This document shows, piece by piece, positions 16,618 to 29,681 of a stretch of 64,000 nt of DNA. Every line of letters starts with the position of its first letter. The first letter of the stretch is position 1. Origin of the DNA: Crystallibacter permensis. GTDB taxonomy: Bacteria; Actinomycetota; Actinomycetes; Actinomycetales; Micrococcaceae. The translations under genes were made by a program, and so were the position numbers. The stretch spans positions 1 through 64,000 of the forward strand of contig NZ_JAODLR010000007.1 in NCBI RefSeq assembly GCF_025960875.1, written 5' to 3'. The notes beneath the pieces are model-generated. The model was given only the letters and a program-made list of their open reading frames with translations. It did no database searches and had not been told where the DNA came from.

Positions 16618-17445
16618 GTGACTGTTCTCGACGACATCATCGTTGGGGTCAGGGAAGATCTTGAAACCCGTCGGGCGGAACTTCCGCTGGAGGAGCTAAC
16701 AAAACGCGTTGCTGCCGCGGCGGCGCCGCGTGATGCCTATGCCGCCCTCGGCGGCCCGGCCAGCCCGCGAACCGAGCTCAAGGTGATTTCCGAGGTCAAG
16801 CGCAAGAGCCCTTCCAAGGGCGACCTGGCGCAGATCACAGACCCGGCCGAACTGGCACGACGCTACGAAAAAGGCGGAGCGGCAGTTATCAGCGTGTTGA
16901 CCGAGCAGCGCCGCTTCGGCGGGTCGCTCGCCGATCTGGATGCCGTGCGCGAGGCCGTCGACATTCCGGTCCTGCGCAAGGACTTCACGGTCGACGAATA
17001 CCAGATCTGGGAAGCGCGGGCACATGGTGCGGACCTCGTCCTGCTCATCGTTGCCGCGCTGGAAGATTCCCAGCTGCGCGCATTCCTGGACCTGACGCAC
17101 CGTTTGGGCATGAACGCTCTGGTGGAAACGCATACGGCCGAGGAAATTGAACGTGCCGTCGCCGTCGGTGCCCGGATCATCGGGGTCAACGTCCGCAACC
17201 TCAAGACGCTGGACGTGGACCGTTCCATCTTCGCCTCGCTGGCCGAAAAGATTCCGTCGGATGCGGTCATCGTGGCCGAATCCGGCGTACGAAACGCCGA
17301 CGACGTTGCCGACTACGCGGCGAACGGCGCCAACGCGGTGCTGGTTGGTGAAGCACTGGTGATCGGTAATGCACCGGAGCAAGCCGTAGCCGACTTCGGC
17401 GCAGCCGGTACCCGGGCAATCGCGGACCGCGGCCAGGGCAGCTAA
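16618..17445 (+). CDS. trpC: Indole-3-glycerol phosphate synthase
   Basis: TrpC closes the indole ring from carboxyphenylamino-deoxyribulose phosphate. Starting from GTG at 16618, two bases after the preceding stop, the protein has 275 residues, the family length. TIM-barrel motifs include [54 protein letters not shown] and [11 protein letters not shown]. The frame is open far upstream but that part overlaps the HGxxPAAW gene and is not coding. Confidence 0.96.
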   Translation: MTVLDDIIVGVREDLETRRAELPLEELTKRVAAAAAPRDAYAALGGPASPRTELKVISEVKRKSPSKGDLAQITDPAELARRYEKGGAAVISVLTEQRRFGGSLADLDAVREAVDIPVLRKDFTVDEYQIWEARAHGADLVLLIVAALEDSQLRAFLDLTHRLGMNALVETHTAEEIERAVAVGARIIGVNVRNLKTLDVDRSIFASLAEKIPSDAVIVAESGVRNADDVADYAANGANAVLVGEALVIGNAPEQAVADFGAAGTRAIADRGQGS

Positions 17446-17460
17446 CACAAGCAATACCGT

Positions 17461-17507
17461 CTCGGCGGCAGGCCCGGTTCTCCAGGTTCCGGGCCTGCCC
17501 GGCCGAG
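17461..17507 (+). other. Intercistronic hairpin between trpC and trpB
   Basis: An 11-bp perfect stem (GGCAGGCCCGG at 17467-17477, CCGGGCCTGCC at 17489-17499) is extended across a small internal loop by CTCGG/CCGAG (17461-17465, 17503-17507). It fills most of the 91-bp gap and ends about 10 nt before the trpB ribosome binding site. It could be a partial terminator, attenuator or mRNA-processing site. Confidence 0.5.
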
Positions 17508-17536
17508 AGGTTCGAAACAGACAGGACGGCCAAGCC

Positions 17537-18862
17537 ATGACGCAGAGCCCCGAGACGCCCGACGCCGGCGAAAAGCCGGACACGGCGGATGCATTCCTTT
17601 CCAGCGGGAGTCTCCGCCATGCCCCCGGCCCCTACTTCGGCAACTACGGCGGGCGCTGGATGCCCGAATCCCTGATTGCCGCACTTGACGAACTACAGGA
17701 CACGTTCGACAAGGCCAAGGCCGACCCGGAGTTCATCGCCCAGGTGGCGGAACTGAACCGGAACTATTCAGGCAGGCCGTCGCTGCTGACGGAGGCCAAG
17801 CGGTTTTCGGCCCACGCCGGCGGCGCCCGGATCTTCCTCAAGCGCGAAGACCTGAACCATACAGGCTCACACAAGATCAACAACGTGCTGGGTCAGGCCC
17901 TGCTGGCCAAGCGGATGGGCAAGACCCGCATCATCGCCGAAACAGGCGCCGGACAGCACGGCGTGGCAAGCGCGACGGCGGCGGCACTCCTCGGGCTCGA
18001 ATGCGTTGTTTACATGGGTGCCGAAGACACCCGGCGCCAGGCTCTGAACGTCGCCCGGATGGAGTTGCTCGGCGCCACGGTTATCCCTGTCACTGCCGGA
18101 TCCCAGACCCTGAAGGACGCCATCAACGAGGCGCTGCGCGACTGGGTTGCCAACGTGCATACCACGCACTATCTACTGGGCACTGCCGCCGGAGCCCACC
18201 CGTTCCCCGCGTTGGTGCGCTATTTCCATGAAGTGATCGGCGACGAGGCACGCGAGCAGATCCTCGCCCAGACCGGCCGGCTTCCGGATGCAGTCTGCGC
18301 TTGTATCGGCGGCGGATCGAACGCCATCGGCATTTTCCATGGCTTCCTCGACGATCCTTCGGTGGAACTTTACGGCTTTGAAGCAGGCGGCGAGGGCGTC
18401 GACACCGACCGCCACGCAGCCACCATTACCCTCGGCCGCCCCGGGGTACTGCACGGCGCACGCTCCTACCTGATGCAGGATGACGACGGGCAAACCATCG
18501 AGTCCCACTCCATCTCGGCGGGCCTGGACTACCCCGGCGTCGGCCCGGAACACTCCTACCTTTCGGACATCGGCCGCGCCAAGTACGAACCGGTGACCGA
18601 CAGCGAGGCCATGGACGCCTTCCGGCTGCTTTGCCGCACGGAAGGCATCATTCCGGCCATCGAGTCCTCGCACGCGCTGGCCGGTGCCCTCCGCGTCGGC
18701 AAGAAGCTCACCTCCGGCAAACAGAACCCGCAGGACGTCATCATCGTCGTCAACCTGTCCGGCCGCGGAGACAAAGACGTGGCCACCGCAGCAGAGTGGT
18801 TCGACCTGCTCGACGGTAACTCGCCGGAAGCCGAAATCGGCGCTGAAGGAGAACAACTGTGA
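17537..18862 (+). CDS. trpB: Tryptophan synthase, beta chain
   Basis: TrpB joins indole and serine using pyridoxal phosphate. The 441-residue protein has the PLP lysine in [11 protein letters not shown] (K in HK), the loop [10 protein letters not shown], and the phosphate-binding [10 protein letters not shown]. An N-terminal extension of about 30 residues precedes the conserved [11 protein letters not shown]. It overlaps trpA by four bases (GTGA), coupling the two subunits of the complex. Confidence 0.97.
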   Translation: MTQSPETPDAGEKPDTADAFLSSGSLRHAPGPYFGNYGGRWMPESLIAALDELQDTFDKAKADPEFIAQVAELNRNYSGRPSLLTEAKRFSAHAGGARIFLKREDLNHTGSHKINNVLGQALLAKRMGKTRIIAETGAGQHGVASATAAALLGLECVVYMGAEDTRRQALNVARMELLGATVIPVTAGSQTLKDAINEALRDWVANVHTTHYLLGTAAGAHPFPALVRYFHEVIGDEAREQILAQTGRLPDAVCACIGGGSNAIGIFHGFLDDPSVELYGFEAGGEGVDTDRHAATITLGRPGVLHGARSYLMQDDDGQTIESHSISAGLDYPGVGPEHSYLSDIGRAKYEPVTDSEAMDAFRLLCRTEGIIPAIESSHALAGALRVGKKLTSGKQNPQDVIIVVNLSGRGDKDVATAAEWFDLLDGNSPEAEIGAEGEQL

Positions 18863-19662
18863 ATTCTGCCGCCATCGCCAGCAAATCAGCTGCAGCCATC
18901 GAGAAGGCACGGTCCGAGGGCCGTACCGCACTGATCGGCTACCTGCCCGCCGGCTACCCCGATGTGCAGGGCACCATCGACGCCGCCGTCGCACTGGCCG
19001 AAAACGGTGCCGATGTGATCGAGATCGGTATCCCGTACTCAGATCCGGTCATGGACGGCCAGGTCATCCAGACCGCCACCGTGCAGGCCCTCGAAAACGG
19101 ATTCCGTGTCCACCAGGTATTCGACATCGTGGCCGGCATTACCTCCCGCTGTGAGGCTGCCGTCCTCGTCATGACCTATTGGAACCCGGTCATGCGCATG
19201 GGCGTCGACGACTTTTCCCGGCGCCTGGCCGAAGCCGGGGGAGCAGGCCTGATTACCCCTGATCTGATCCCGGACGAAGCAGCCGAATGGTTCGAAGCGT
19301 CGGATAAGTACGGACTGGACCGGGTCTTCCTGGTGGCCCCATCGTCGACGCCGGAACGCATGGCGATGACCGTCAAGGCCAGCCGCGGATTCGTCTACGC
19401 CGTGTCCATCATGGGCGTGACCGGTGCGCGCACCAGCGTCAGCAGCGCAGCGCAGCAGGTCGTCGAGGCGGCCCACGCGGCCGGCGCCGAGCGCGTCTGC
19501 GTCGGCCTGGGCGTTTCGAAGGCCGAACACGTCCGCGAAATCGGGGCTTACGCCGAGGGTGCCATCGTCGGAACCGCGCTGGTCGCCACGCTGGGCGCCG
19601 AGGGCGTGGAAGCCGTGGGCAAACTCGCGGCGGAACTGCACAGCGGTACCACCAAAAACTGA
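18859..19662 (+). CDS. trpA: Tryptophan synthase, alpha chain
   Basis: TrpA releases indole from indole-3-glycerol phosphate and passes it to TrpB through a tunnel. The 267-residue barrel has the catalytic acids in [17 protein letters not shown] (glutamate) and GYLPAGYPD (aspartate), plus the loop [13 protein letters not shown]. It starts with GTG inside the trpB stop region. trpD and trpF are not present in the window. Confidence 0.97.
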   Translation: MNSAAIASKSAAAIEKARSEGRTALIGYLPAGYPDVQGTIDAAVALAENGADVIEIGIPYSDPVMDGQVIQTATVQALENGFRVHQVFDIVAGITSRCEAAVLVMTYWNPVMRMGVDDFSRRLAEAGGAGLITPDLIPDEAAEWFEASDKYGLDRVFLVAPSSTPERMAMTVKASRGFVYAVSIMGVTGARTSVSSAAQQVVEAAHAAGAERVCVGLGVSKAEHVREIGAYAEGAIVGTALVATLGAEGVEAVGKLAAELHSGTTKN

Positions 19663-19702
19663 TCCTCCGCCGCCACCAAAGCCGAACAAAGGACCGCTAC
19701 CG

Positions 19703-20803
19703 GTGCAGACGACTACTTCCCTTGTGATCCCGGCGTCGATTCCGAGTCCGGACTGGTCCGGGTTCAGCATCGGCCCGCTGACCATCCACGCGTATGCCCT
19801 GTGCATCCTCGCCGGCATTATCGCCGCTTTGTGGCTGACGGACCGCCGGTGGCAGGCCAGGAAGGGACCCGAAGGGGTGGTCTGGGACATTGCCATTTGG
19901 GCAATTCCCTTCGGCATCATCGGCGGGCGGCTCTACCACGTCTTCTCGTCGCCGGACGCTTACTTCGGTCCGAACGGTGACCTGAGCCTGATCCCGCAGA
20001 TCTGGCTCGGTGGTCTGGGAATCTGGGGAGCCGTGGCACTGGGCCTGCTGGGCGCATGGATCGGTTGCCGCCGGGCAGGCGTCAAACTGACTGCATTCAT
20101 GGACGCAGCGGCGCCCGGCGTGCTGCTGGCGCAGGCCATAGGCCGCTGGGGAAACTGGTTCAACCAGGAACTGTTCGGCAGCCCCACGGACCTGCCCTGG
20201 GGTCTGGAAATCGATGCCGACCACGCCAATTTCCCGCCCGGCGCCGAACCGGGCACGCTGTTCCATCCGACGTTCCTTTACGAATCGCTCTGGAACCTGG
20301 CCGGCGTTGCCCTGCTGCTGCTGATCGATAAGCGCTTCAAGCTCCGCCGCGGGATGCTCTTCTGGCTCTACGTCGCGTACTACACGCTGGGCCGCGTCTG
20401 GATCGAAATGATGCGCATCGACGATGCCGAAATGATCACTCTCTTCGGCGTGACGCAGCGTTTGAATGTCTGGACCTCGCTGTTGCTGTTGGTGGCCGCG
20501 CTCGTCATATTCGTGCTGCTGTCCCGGAAACCGCGGACTCCCGAGATGGACTCCGTCTACCTGTCCGGCCGCGAGCCACAGGCGGAAATAGACCCCAAGA
20601 TCGACGGCGGTGCTCCCGCCGCCGCCCGTAACGCCGGCGCCGACGGCGTTAACACAACAGAAACCGGAAAGAAAAAAACGGACAAAAACGTGTCCGGGGC
20701 CACCGGGCGTGTTAGTGTCGCTGATAATTCTTCGGAGACAGGAAAAACCTCCGCGTCCGGCACCAGCGGCACGACTGGGCCCGTGGACTCCGAAGACAAA
20801 TAG
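19703..20803 (+). CDS. lgt: Prolipoprotein diacylglyceryl transferase
   Basis: Lgt attaches diacylglycerol to the lipobox cysteine of prelipoproteins in the membrane. From GTG at 19703, preceded by AAAGGA at good spacing, the protein has 366 residues. It has seven membrane helices, the signature AIGRWGNWFNQELFGSPT and HPTFLYESLWNL. The last 90 residues are a hydrophilic Thr/Ser/Lys/Gly-rich tail, common in actinobacterial Lgt. The frame upstream of 19703 overlaps trpA and is not coding. lgt closing the trp operon is typical of this group. Confidence 0.96.
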   Translation: MQTTTSLVIPASIPSPDWSGFSIGPLTIHAYALCILAGIIAALWLTDRRWQARKGPEGVVWDIAIWAIPFGIIGGRLYHVFSSPDAYFGPNGDLSLIPQIWLGGLGIWGAVALGLLGAWIGCRRAGVKLTAFMDAAAPGVLLAQAIGRWGNWFNQELFGSPTDLPWGLEIDADHANFPPGAEPGTLFHPTFLYESLWNLAGVALLLLIDKRFKLRRGMLFWLYVAYYTLGRVWIEMMRIDDAEMITLFGVTQRLNVWTSLLLLVAALVIFVLLSRKPRTPEMDSVYLSGREPQAEIDPKIDGGAPAAARNAGADGVNTTETGKKKTDKNVSGATGRVSVADNSSETGKTSASGTSGTTGPVDSEDK

Positions 20804-20809
20804 CGCCTC

Positions 20810-20825
20810 CCGGGCCACCGCCCGG
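20810..20825 (+). terminator. Possible terminator hairpin after lgt
   Basis: CCGGGC (20810-20815) and GCCCGG (20820-20825) form a short GC-only stem with a 4-nt loop, seven bases after the lgt stop. There is no T run, so this call is weak. Confidence 0.35.
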
Positions 20826-20945
20826 TGAGCTGCAGCATCTGTGCCGACCACACTGATGTGGAATCTCCGTTAGATATCCGTCAACCAGTGCGGGTGCAGC
20901 GGATATGACTGCGCTTCTGTCCGGTTTTCCGGAATCAGCAAAATT

Positions 20946-20990
20946 GTTATGCACCAACCGTGCTGCATAACGTGGGCGAGGTCATACAAT
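20946..20990 (+). promoter_or_regulatory. gltB promoter region with operator-like palindrome
   Basis: The 283-bp gap before gltB holds a perfect inverted repeat GTTATGCA (20946-20953) / TGCATAAC (20964-20971) with a 10-nt spacer. TACAAT (20985-20990) is a good -10 box, giving a leader of about 90 nt. The right arm of the palindrome falls in the -35 zone, so a bound regulator would affect transcription. The regulator is unknown; glutamate synthase is usually nitrogen controlled. Confidence 0.5.
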
Positions 20991-21003
20991 TTCCAGTACT
21001 AAA

Positions 21004-21029
21004 GTACGGCCTCGTGCAAGGTGCCGTAC
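21004..21029 (+). other. Leader hairpin upstream of gltB
   Basis: GTACGGC (21004-21010) pairs with GCCGTAC (21023-21029) around a 12-nt loop, inside the predicted gltB leader and about 57 nt before the start codon. It could affect mRNA stability or translation. Confidence 0.35.
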
Positions 21030-21086
21030 TGCGGGGCCAACGGCGTCCCCTTCTCGAGTTCCACTTACGGGAGAAGGAAAACCGTT

Positions 21087-25707
<4,621 letters not shown>

Positions 25708-25715
<8 letters not shown>

Positions 25716-27174
25716 TCCACGCGGATTCATGAAGGTACGCGAACGCCAGACTCAGCCGAGGCGTCCGGTCCCGGTCCGCATCATGGACTGGAAGGAAGTG
25801 TACGAGGCACAGGAAAAGGGCGTGCTGAAGGCCCAGGCCGGACGCTGCATGGACTGCGGCATCCCGTTCTGCCATCAGGGCTGCCCGCTGGGGAACCTGA
25901 TTCCGGAATGGAATGACCTCACCTGGCGCGGCAAGGGACAGGAAGCGATTGAGCGCCTGCACGCCACCAACAACTTCCCCGAATTCACGGGACGGCTGTG
26001 CCCGGCCCCGTGCGAGTCGTCCTGCGTGCTGGGGATCAACCAGCCCGCCGTGACCATCAAGCAGGTCGAGGTATCCATCATCGACGAGGCCTTCGACAAC
26101 GGGTGGGTCACGCCGCTGGCGCCGGAGCGCCTGACCGGGCAGACTATCGCCGTCGTCGGTTCCGGCCCCGCCGGCCTGGCCACCGCCCAGCAGCTGACGC
26201 GGGCGGGACACACCGTCGCAGTGTACGAGCGTGACGACAAGGTCGGCGGCCTGCTGCGCTACGGTATTCCGGACTTCAAGATGGAGAAAGACCATCTGGA
26301 GCGGCGTCTGGAGCAGATGCGTGCCGAGGGCACCCGGTTCCGCACCGGCATCGAGATCGGCAAGGATGTCAGCTGGGAGCAGCTGCGCCGCCGGTACGAC
26401 GCCGTAGTGATCGCTACCGGCGCCACCGTGCCGCGCGACCTGGCCATACCTGGCCGCGAGCTGGACGGCGTCCACTTCGCCATGGAGTACTTGGTCCAGG
26501 CCAACCGCGTTGTGGCGGGGGAGAAGGTGGAGAACCAGATCGATGCCCGTGGCAAGCACGTAGTGATCCTCGGCGGCGGCGACACCGGAGCTGACTGCCT
26601 CGGCACGGCGCACCGCCAGCAAGCGGCGTCGGTCACCACGCTGGCAATTGGAAAGCAGCCGCCGGCGGAGCGTGCCGCGCACCAGCCCTGGCCGACGTTC
26701 CCCACATTGTTCGAAGTGGCTAGTGCCCATGAGGAAGGCGGCGAGCGAACCTACCTTGCCTCCACCGTTGAATACCTGGGCGACAGCGAAGGCAAGCTGC
26801 GCGCGCTGAAGGTCGCGGAGACCGAATTCGTGGACGGCAAACGTGTGCCCAAGGCGGGCACCGAACACCAAATCCCGGCGGATCTGGTCTTGCTCTCCCT
26901 CGGCTTCACCGGTCCGGAACCTGCAGGTATCGCCGAACAGGTGAAGGCAGAGTTCGACAACCGTGGCAACGTGGTCCGGGACGGTTACTACATGACCAAC
27001 ACGGACGGCATCTTCGTGGCCGGTGACGCGGGGCGTGGACAGTCGCTGATTGTCTGGGCCATCGCCGAAGGCCGCGCCTGCGCTGCGGCCGTCGACAAGT
27101 GGCTGACCGGGCAGACGCGCCTGCCCGCTCCGGTGGCTCCGACCGACAGGCCGATAGCCGCCCTGCCGATGTAA
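25708..27174 (+). CDS. gltD: Glutamate synthase (NADPH), small subunit
   Basis: GltD supplies electrons from NADPH to GltB. The 488-residue protein has the N-terminal cysteine clusters [14 protein letters not shown] and [13 protein letters not shown] for 4Fe-4S centres. These are followed by an FAD-binding [17 protein letters not shown] and an NADPH-binding [13 protein letters not shown], and it ends with the flavin motif [17 protein letters not shown]. It starts with GTG after GGAGGT, eight bases inside gltB. A 908-codon open frame on the opposite strand across gltD and pyk is a composition artefact. Confidence 0.97.
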
Positions 27175-27222
27175 TGAACCCGGCTGTACGCCGTGGATAC
27201 GCCCATAACTGCATGAGAGAAC

Positions 27223-27228
27223 TAGGCT
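27223..27228 (+). promoter_or_regulatory. Candidate -10 box of a leaderless pyk transcript
   Basis: TAGGCT lies 6 nt before the ATG of pyk, which has no usable Shine-Dalgarno, so the mRNA probably starts at the ATG. Confidence 0.45.
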
Positions 27229-27234
27229 AGGTTT

Positions 27235-28713
27235 ATGAGACGAGCGAAAATAGTTGCAACTTTTGGTCCTGCTATTTCCAGCTACGAAAGCACCTTGGAA
27301 GTCCTCAAAGCCGGCGTTGATGTTGCCCGCATGAACATGAGCCATGGCGACTACAGCGTGCATCAGGAAACCTACGAGAATGTGCGCCGCGCCGCGGCCG
27401 AGCTGGGCAAACCTGTTGGCATCTTCGCCGACCTCCAGGGACCCAAAATCCGGCTCGGCCGCTTCGCGGACGGCCCGCATGACCTGAAGGTGGGGGACAC
27501 CTTCACTATCACCACCGAAGACATCGAAGGCACGGCCGAGCGGTGTTCGACCACCTTTAAGGGCCTGCCGCAGGACGTCAACGCGGGAGATCCGCTGCTG
27601 ATCGACGACGGCAAAGTTGCCCTGCGTGCCGTGAAGGTCACCGACACCGAAGTTGTCACCGAAGTGACCGTGGCAGGCACCGTCTCCAACAACAAGGGCA
27701 TCAACCTGCCCGGTGTCGCGGTCAACGTGCCGGCACTGAGCGAGAAGGACGAAGCGGACCTGCGCTGGGCCATCCGCACCGGCGTAGACATGGTGGCGCT
27801 TTCCTTCGTACGCAATGCGGGCGACGTGCGCCGCGTGCACGAGATCATGGACGAGGAAGGCCGGCGCACGCCCGTCATCGCCAAGATCGAAAAGCCCCAG
27901 GCCGTGGATGCGCTGGAAGAGATCATTGACGCCTTCGACGCCATCATGGTGGCCCGCGGCGATCTCGGCGTCGAACTGCCGCTCGAGGATGTCCCCGTGG
28001 TGCAGAAGCGGGCCATCGAACTCGCCCGCCGCTGGGCGAAGCCCGTGATCGTGGCCACCCAGGTGCTGGAGTCCATGATCGAGAATCCTCGGCCTACCCG
28101 TGCCGAGGCATCCGACTGTGCCAATGCTGTGCTGGACGGTGCGGATGCGGTCATGCTCTCCGGCGAGACCAGCGTGGGCGCGTACCCGCTGGAGACGGTC
28201 AACACGATGGCCCGGATCATCGAGTCCACGGAGCAGCATGGACTGGACCGTGTCCCGCCGCTGGGCAGCAAGCCCAAGACCCGTGGCGGTGCCATTACCC
28301 GTGCCGCCGTCGAAATTGCGAACCAGTTGGACGCGAAGTACCTCTGCACCTTCACCCAGTCCGGGGACTCGGCACGCCGGCTTTCACGTTTGCGTCCAGG
28401 CCGGCCGATCTTCGCCTTCACCCCGCTGCAGTCGACCCTAAACGTCATGTCACTGATCTGGGGCATTCAGCCGCTGCTGGTGGAGTTCGTCGAGCATACG
28501 GACAAGATGACAGCCCAGGTTGACCGTGTGCTTTACGAGAAGGGACTGGTGGACATTGACGACCTGGTTGTCATCGCCGCCGGTTCCCCTCCCGGAAAGG
28601 CCGGATCGACCAACTCGCTGAAGGTCCACCGTGTCGGTGACCTCGCGGACGCCGGTGAGTTGTTGAACGGCTCGAACCCCCGGCACGAGAAGGTGGGTCC
28701 CTGGCCCACGTAG
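27235..28713 (+). CDS. pyk: Pyruvate kinase
   Basis: Pyk makes pyruvate and ATP from phosphoenolpyruvate at the end of glycolysis. The 492-residue protein starts directly with the catalytic barrel (MRRAKIVATFGPA). It has RMNMSHGD, the active-site signature IAKIEKPQA, MVARGDLGVELP, and the C-terminal allosteric domain from about residue 360. It stands alone, facing pdtaR across a shared terminator. Confidence 0.97.
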   Translation: MRRAKIVATFGPAISSYESTLEVLKAGVDVARMNMSHGDYSVHQETYENVRRAAAELGKPVGIFADLQGPKIRLGRFADGPHDLKVGDTFTITTEDIEGTAERCSTTFKGLPQDVNAGDPLLIDDGKVALRAVKVTDTEVVTEVTVAGTVSNNKGINLPGVAVNVPALSEKDEADLRWAIRTGVDMVALSFVRNAGDVRRVHEIMDEEGRRTPVIAKIEKPQAVDALEEIIDAFDAIMVARGDLGVELPLEDVPVVQKRAIELARRWAKPVIVATQVLESMIENPRPTRAEASDCANAVLDGADAVMLSGETSVGAYPLETVNTMARIIESTEQHGLDRVPPLGSKPKTRGGAITRAAVEIANQLDAKYLCTFTQSGDSARRLSRLRPGRPIFAFTPLQSTLNVMSLIWGIQPLLVEFVEHTDKMTAQVDRVLYEKGLVDIDDLVVIAAGSPPGKAGSTNSLKVHRVGDLADAGELLNGSNPRHEKVGPWPT

Positions 28714-28732
28714 GGCAGGTGCAGCATCGCTA

Positions 28733-28774
28733 AACGCCAGTGGCCGGTCCCGTTCAGGACCGGCCACTGGCGTT
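28733..28774. terminator. Bidirectional terminator between pyk and pdtaR
   Basis: A perfect 18-bp stem (28733-28750 with 28757-28774) closes a 6-nt loop between the two convergent genes. Its symmetry allows it to work for both strands. Confidence 0.85.
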
Positions 28775-28781
28775 CGCGGGG

Positions 28782-29375
28782 CTAGTTGACCTGGTTGATG
28801 ATGGTTTCGGCGACTTCGCGCATGCTCAGACGGCGGTCCATGGAGGTCTTCTGGATCCAGCGGAAGGCCTCGGGCTCGGTCAGCCCCATCTTGGTGATGA
28901 GCAGGCTCTTGGCCCGCTCCACCAGCTTGCGCGTGGCGAACTGCTCCTGCAGGTCGGACACCTCGGACTCCAGTGCCTTGATCTCTTGGTGGCGGGAGAG
29001 CGCAATCTCGATGGCTGGCACCAGATCGGCGGGGGTGAACGGCTTGACCACATAAGCCATCGCACCGGCGTCGCGTGCCCGTTCGACCAGTTCCTTCTGG
29101 CTGAAGGCGGTCAGCAGCACCACGGGGGCGATGCGCGCTTTCACAATCTGCTCGGCCGCGGTGATCCCGTCCATGACCGGCATCTTGACGTCCATTAGGA
29201 CCAGATCCGGCTTGAGCTCGGTGGCCAGTTCGACGGCCTTCTCCCCGTTGTCGGCTTCGCCAACGACGTCGAATCCTTCGCCCCGGAGGATCTCGACAAT
29301 GTCCAGGCGGATCAAAGTTTCGTCTTCGGCGACGACAACGCGGCGCGTGGGGGTGGACTCGTTTTGCTCAGACAC
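28782..29375 (-). CDS. pdtaR: ANTAR-domain response regulator PdtaR
   Basis: PdtaR is the response regulator of the PdtaS kinase and binds paired-loop RNA through its ANTAR domain to control anti-termination. The 197-residue protein has a receiver domain with acidic VAEDETL, the phosphorylated aspartate in LVLMDVKMP, a conserved threonine in VLLTAF and the lysine in VVKPF. A helical linker is followed by the ANTAR domain (about 125-190). The GTG start at 29375 is preceded by GAGGAG at six bases. The longer open frame upstream crosses tRNA-Leu and is not coding. Confidence 0.93.
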   Translation of the reverse strand: MSEQNESTPTRRVVVAEDETLIRLDIVEILRGEGFDVVGEADNGEKAVELATELKPDLVLMDVKMPVMDGITAAEQIVKARIAPVVLLTAFSQKELVERARDAGAMAYVVKPFTPADLVPAIEIALSRHQEIKALESEVSDLQEQFATRKLVERAKSLLITKMGLTEPEAFRWIQKTSMDRRLSMREVAETIINQVN

Positions 29376-29425
29376 TGGTACTCCTCGATGAGTTTTGTAA
29401 CCCTTTTGCTGCGGTTCTCGGAAAT

Positions 29426-29431
29426 AGCCTA
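29426..29431 (-). promoter_or_regulatory. Candidate pdtaR -10 box
   Basis: On the minus strand TAGGCT lies about 50 nt upstream of the pdtaR start, leaving a leader that contains the GAGGAG ribosome binding site. The remainder of the 150-bp gap to tRNA-Leu holds no gene. Confidence 0.35.
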
Positions 29432-29525
29432 TCGGCATGTAGAGTAGATTCGCGCACTCAAGGAGCATGACAGTCTTCACAAAGGCCTGTTGGTCGCCGG
29501 AGATTTTACGGTGAATGTGTTCCTG

Positions 29526-29606
29526 GCCCGAGTGGCGGAATGGCAGACGCGCTGCACTCAAAATGCAGTATCGAAAGGTGTGTGGGTTCGAGTCCCACCT
29601 CGGGCA
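29526..29606 (+). tRNA. tRNA-Leu(CAA), prophage integration site
   Basis: This is an 81-nt class II tRNA with acceptor GCCCGAG/CTCGGGC and discriminator A. The anticodon stem CTGCA/TGCAG encloses CTCAAAA (anticodon CAA), and it has a long variable arm and T loop TTCGAGT. A phage integrase begins 76 bases downstream and reads away from it, so its 3' half is almost surely the attachment core, restored by the phage after integration. Confidence 0.97.
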
Positions 29607-29608
29607 CC
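29580..29608 (+). other. Presumed attL core in the 3' half of tRNA-Leu
   Basis: Phage tyrosine integrases commonly recombine within the T arm and acceptor end of a tRNA. The T-arm-to-acceptor part of tRNA-Leu is therefore the expected core, and a second copy should lie at the right prophage end, outside this window. The exact borders cannot be read from one end alone. Confidence 0.5.
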
Positions 29609-29632
29609 GAAATCTAGGGGCAAAACAGGGGT

Positions 29633-29675
29633 TCGTGTACAGTGGTAGCGAATCGGTGTACACGAGGGGTAGCAT
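29633..29675 (+). promoter_or_regulatory. Integrase promoter with operator-like inverted repeat
   Basis: TCGTGTACA (29633-29641) and TGTACACGA (29657-29665) form a perfect 9-bp inverted repeat. The palindromic TGTACA cores start 21 bases apart, two helical turns. TAGCAT (29670-29675) lies 6 nt before the int ATG, giving a leaderless promoter. The repeat covers the -35 to -15 zone, so the protein that binds it could shut off integrase. Confidence 0.6.
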
Positions 29676-29681
29676 TCACGC

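Noticed and set aside
29376-29675. N-terminal extension of pdtaR to give 297 residues
   Set aside because: The extension crosses tRNA-Leu on the opposite strand; the GTG at 29375 has a good Shine-Dalgarno and matches the known start of the family.
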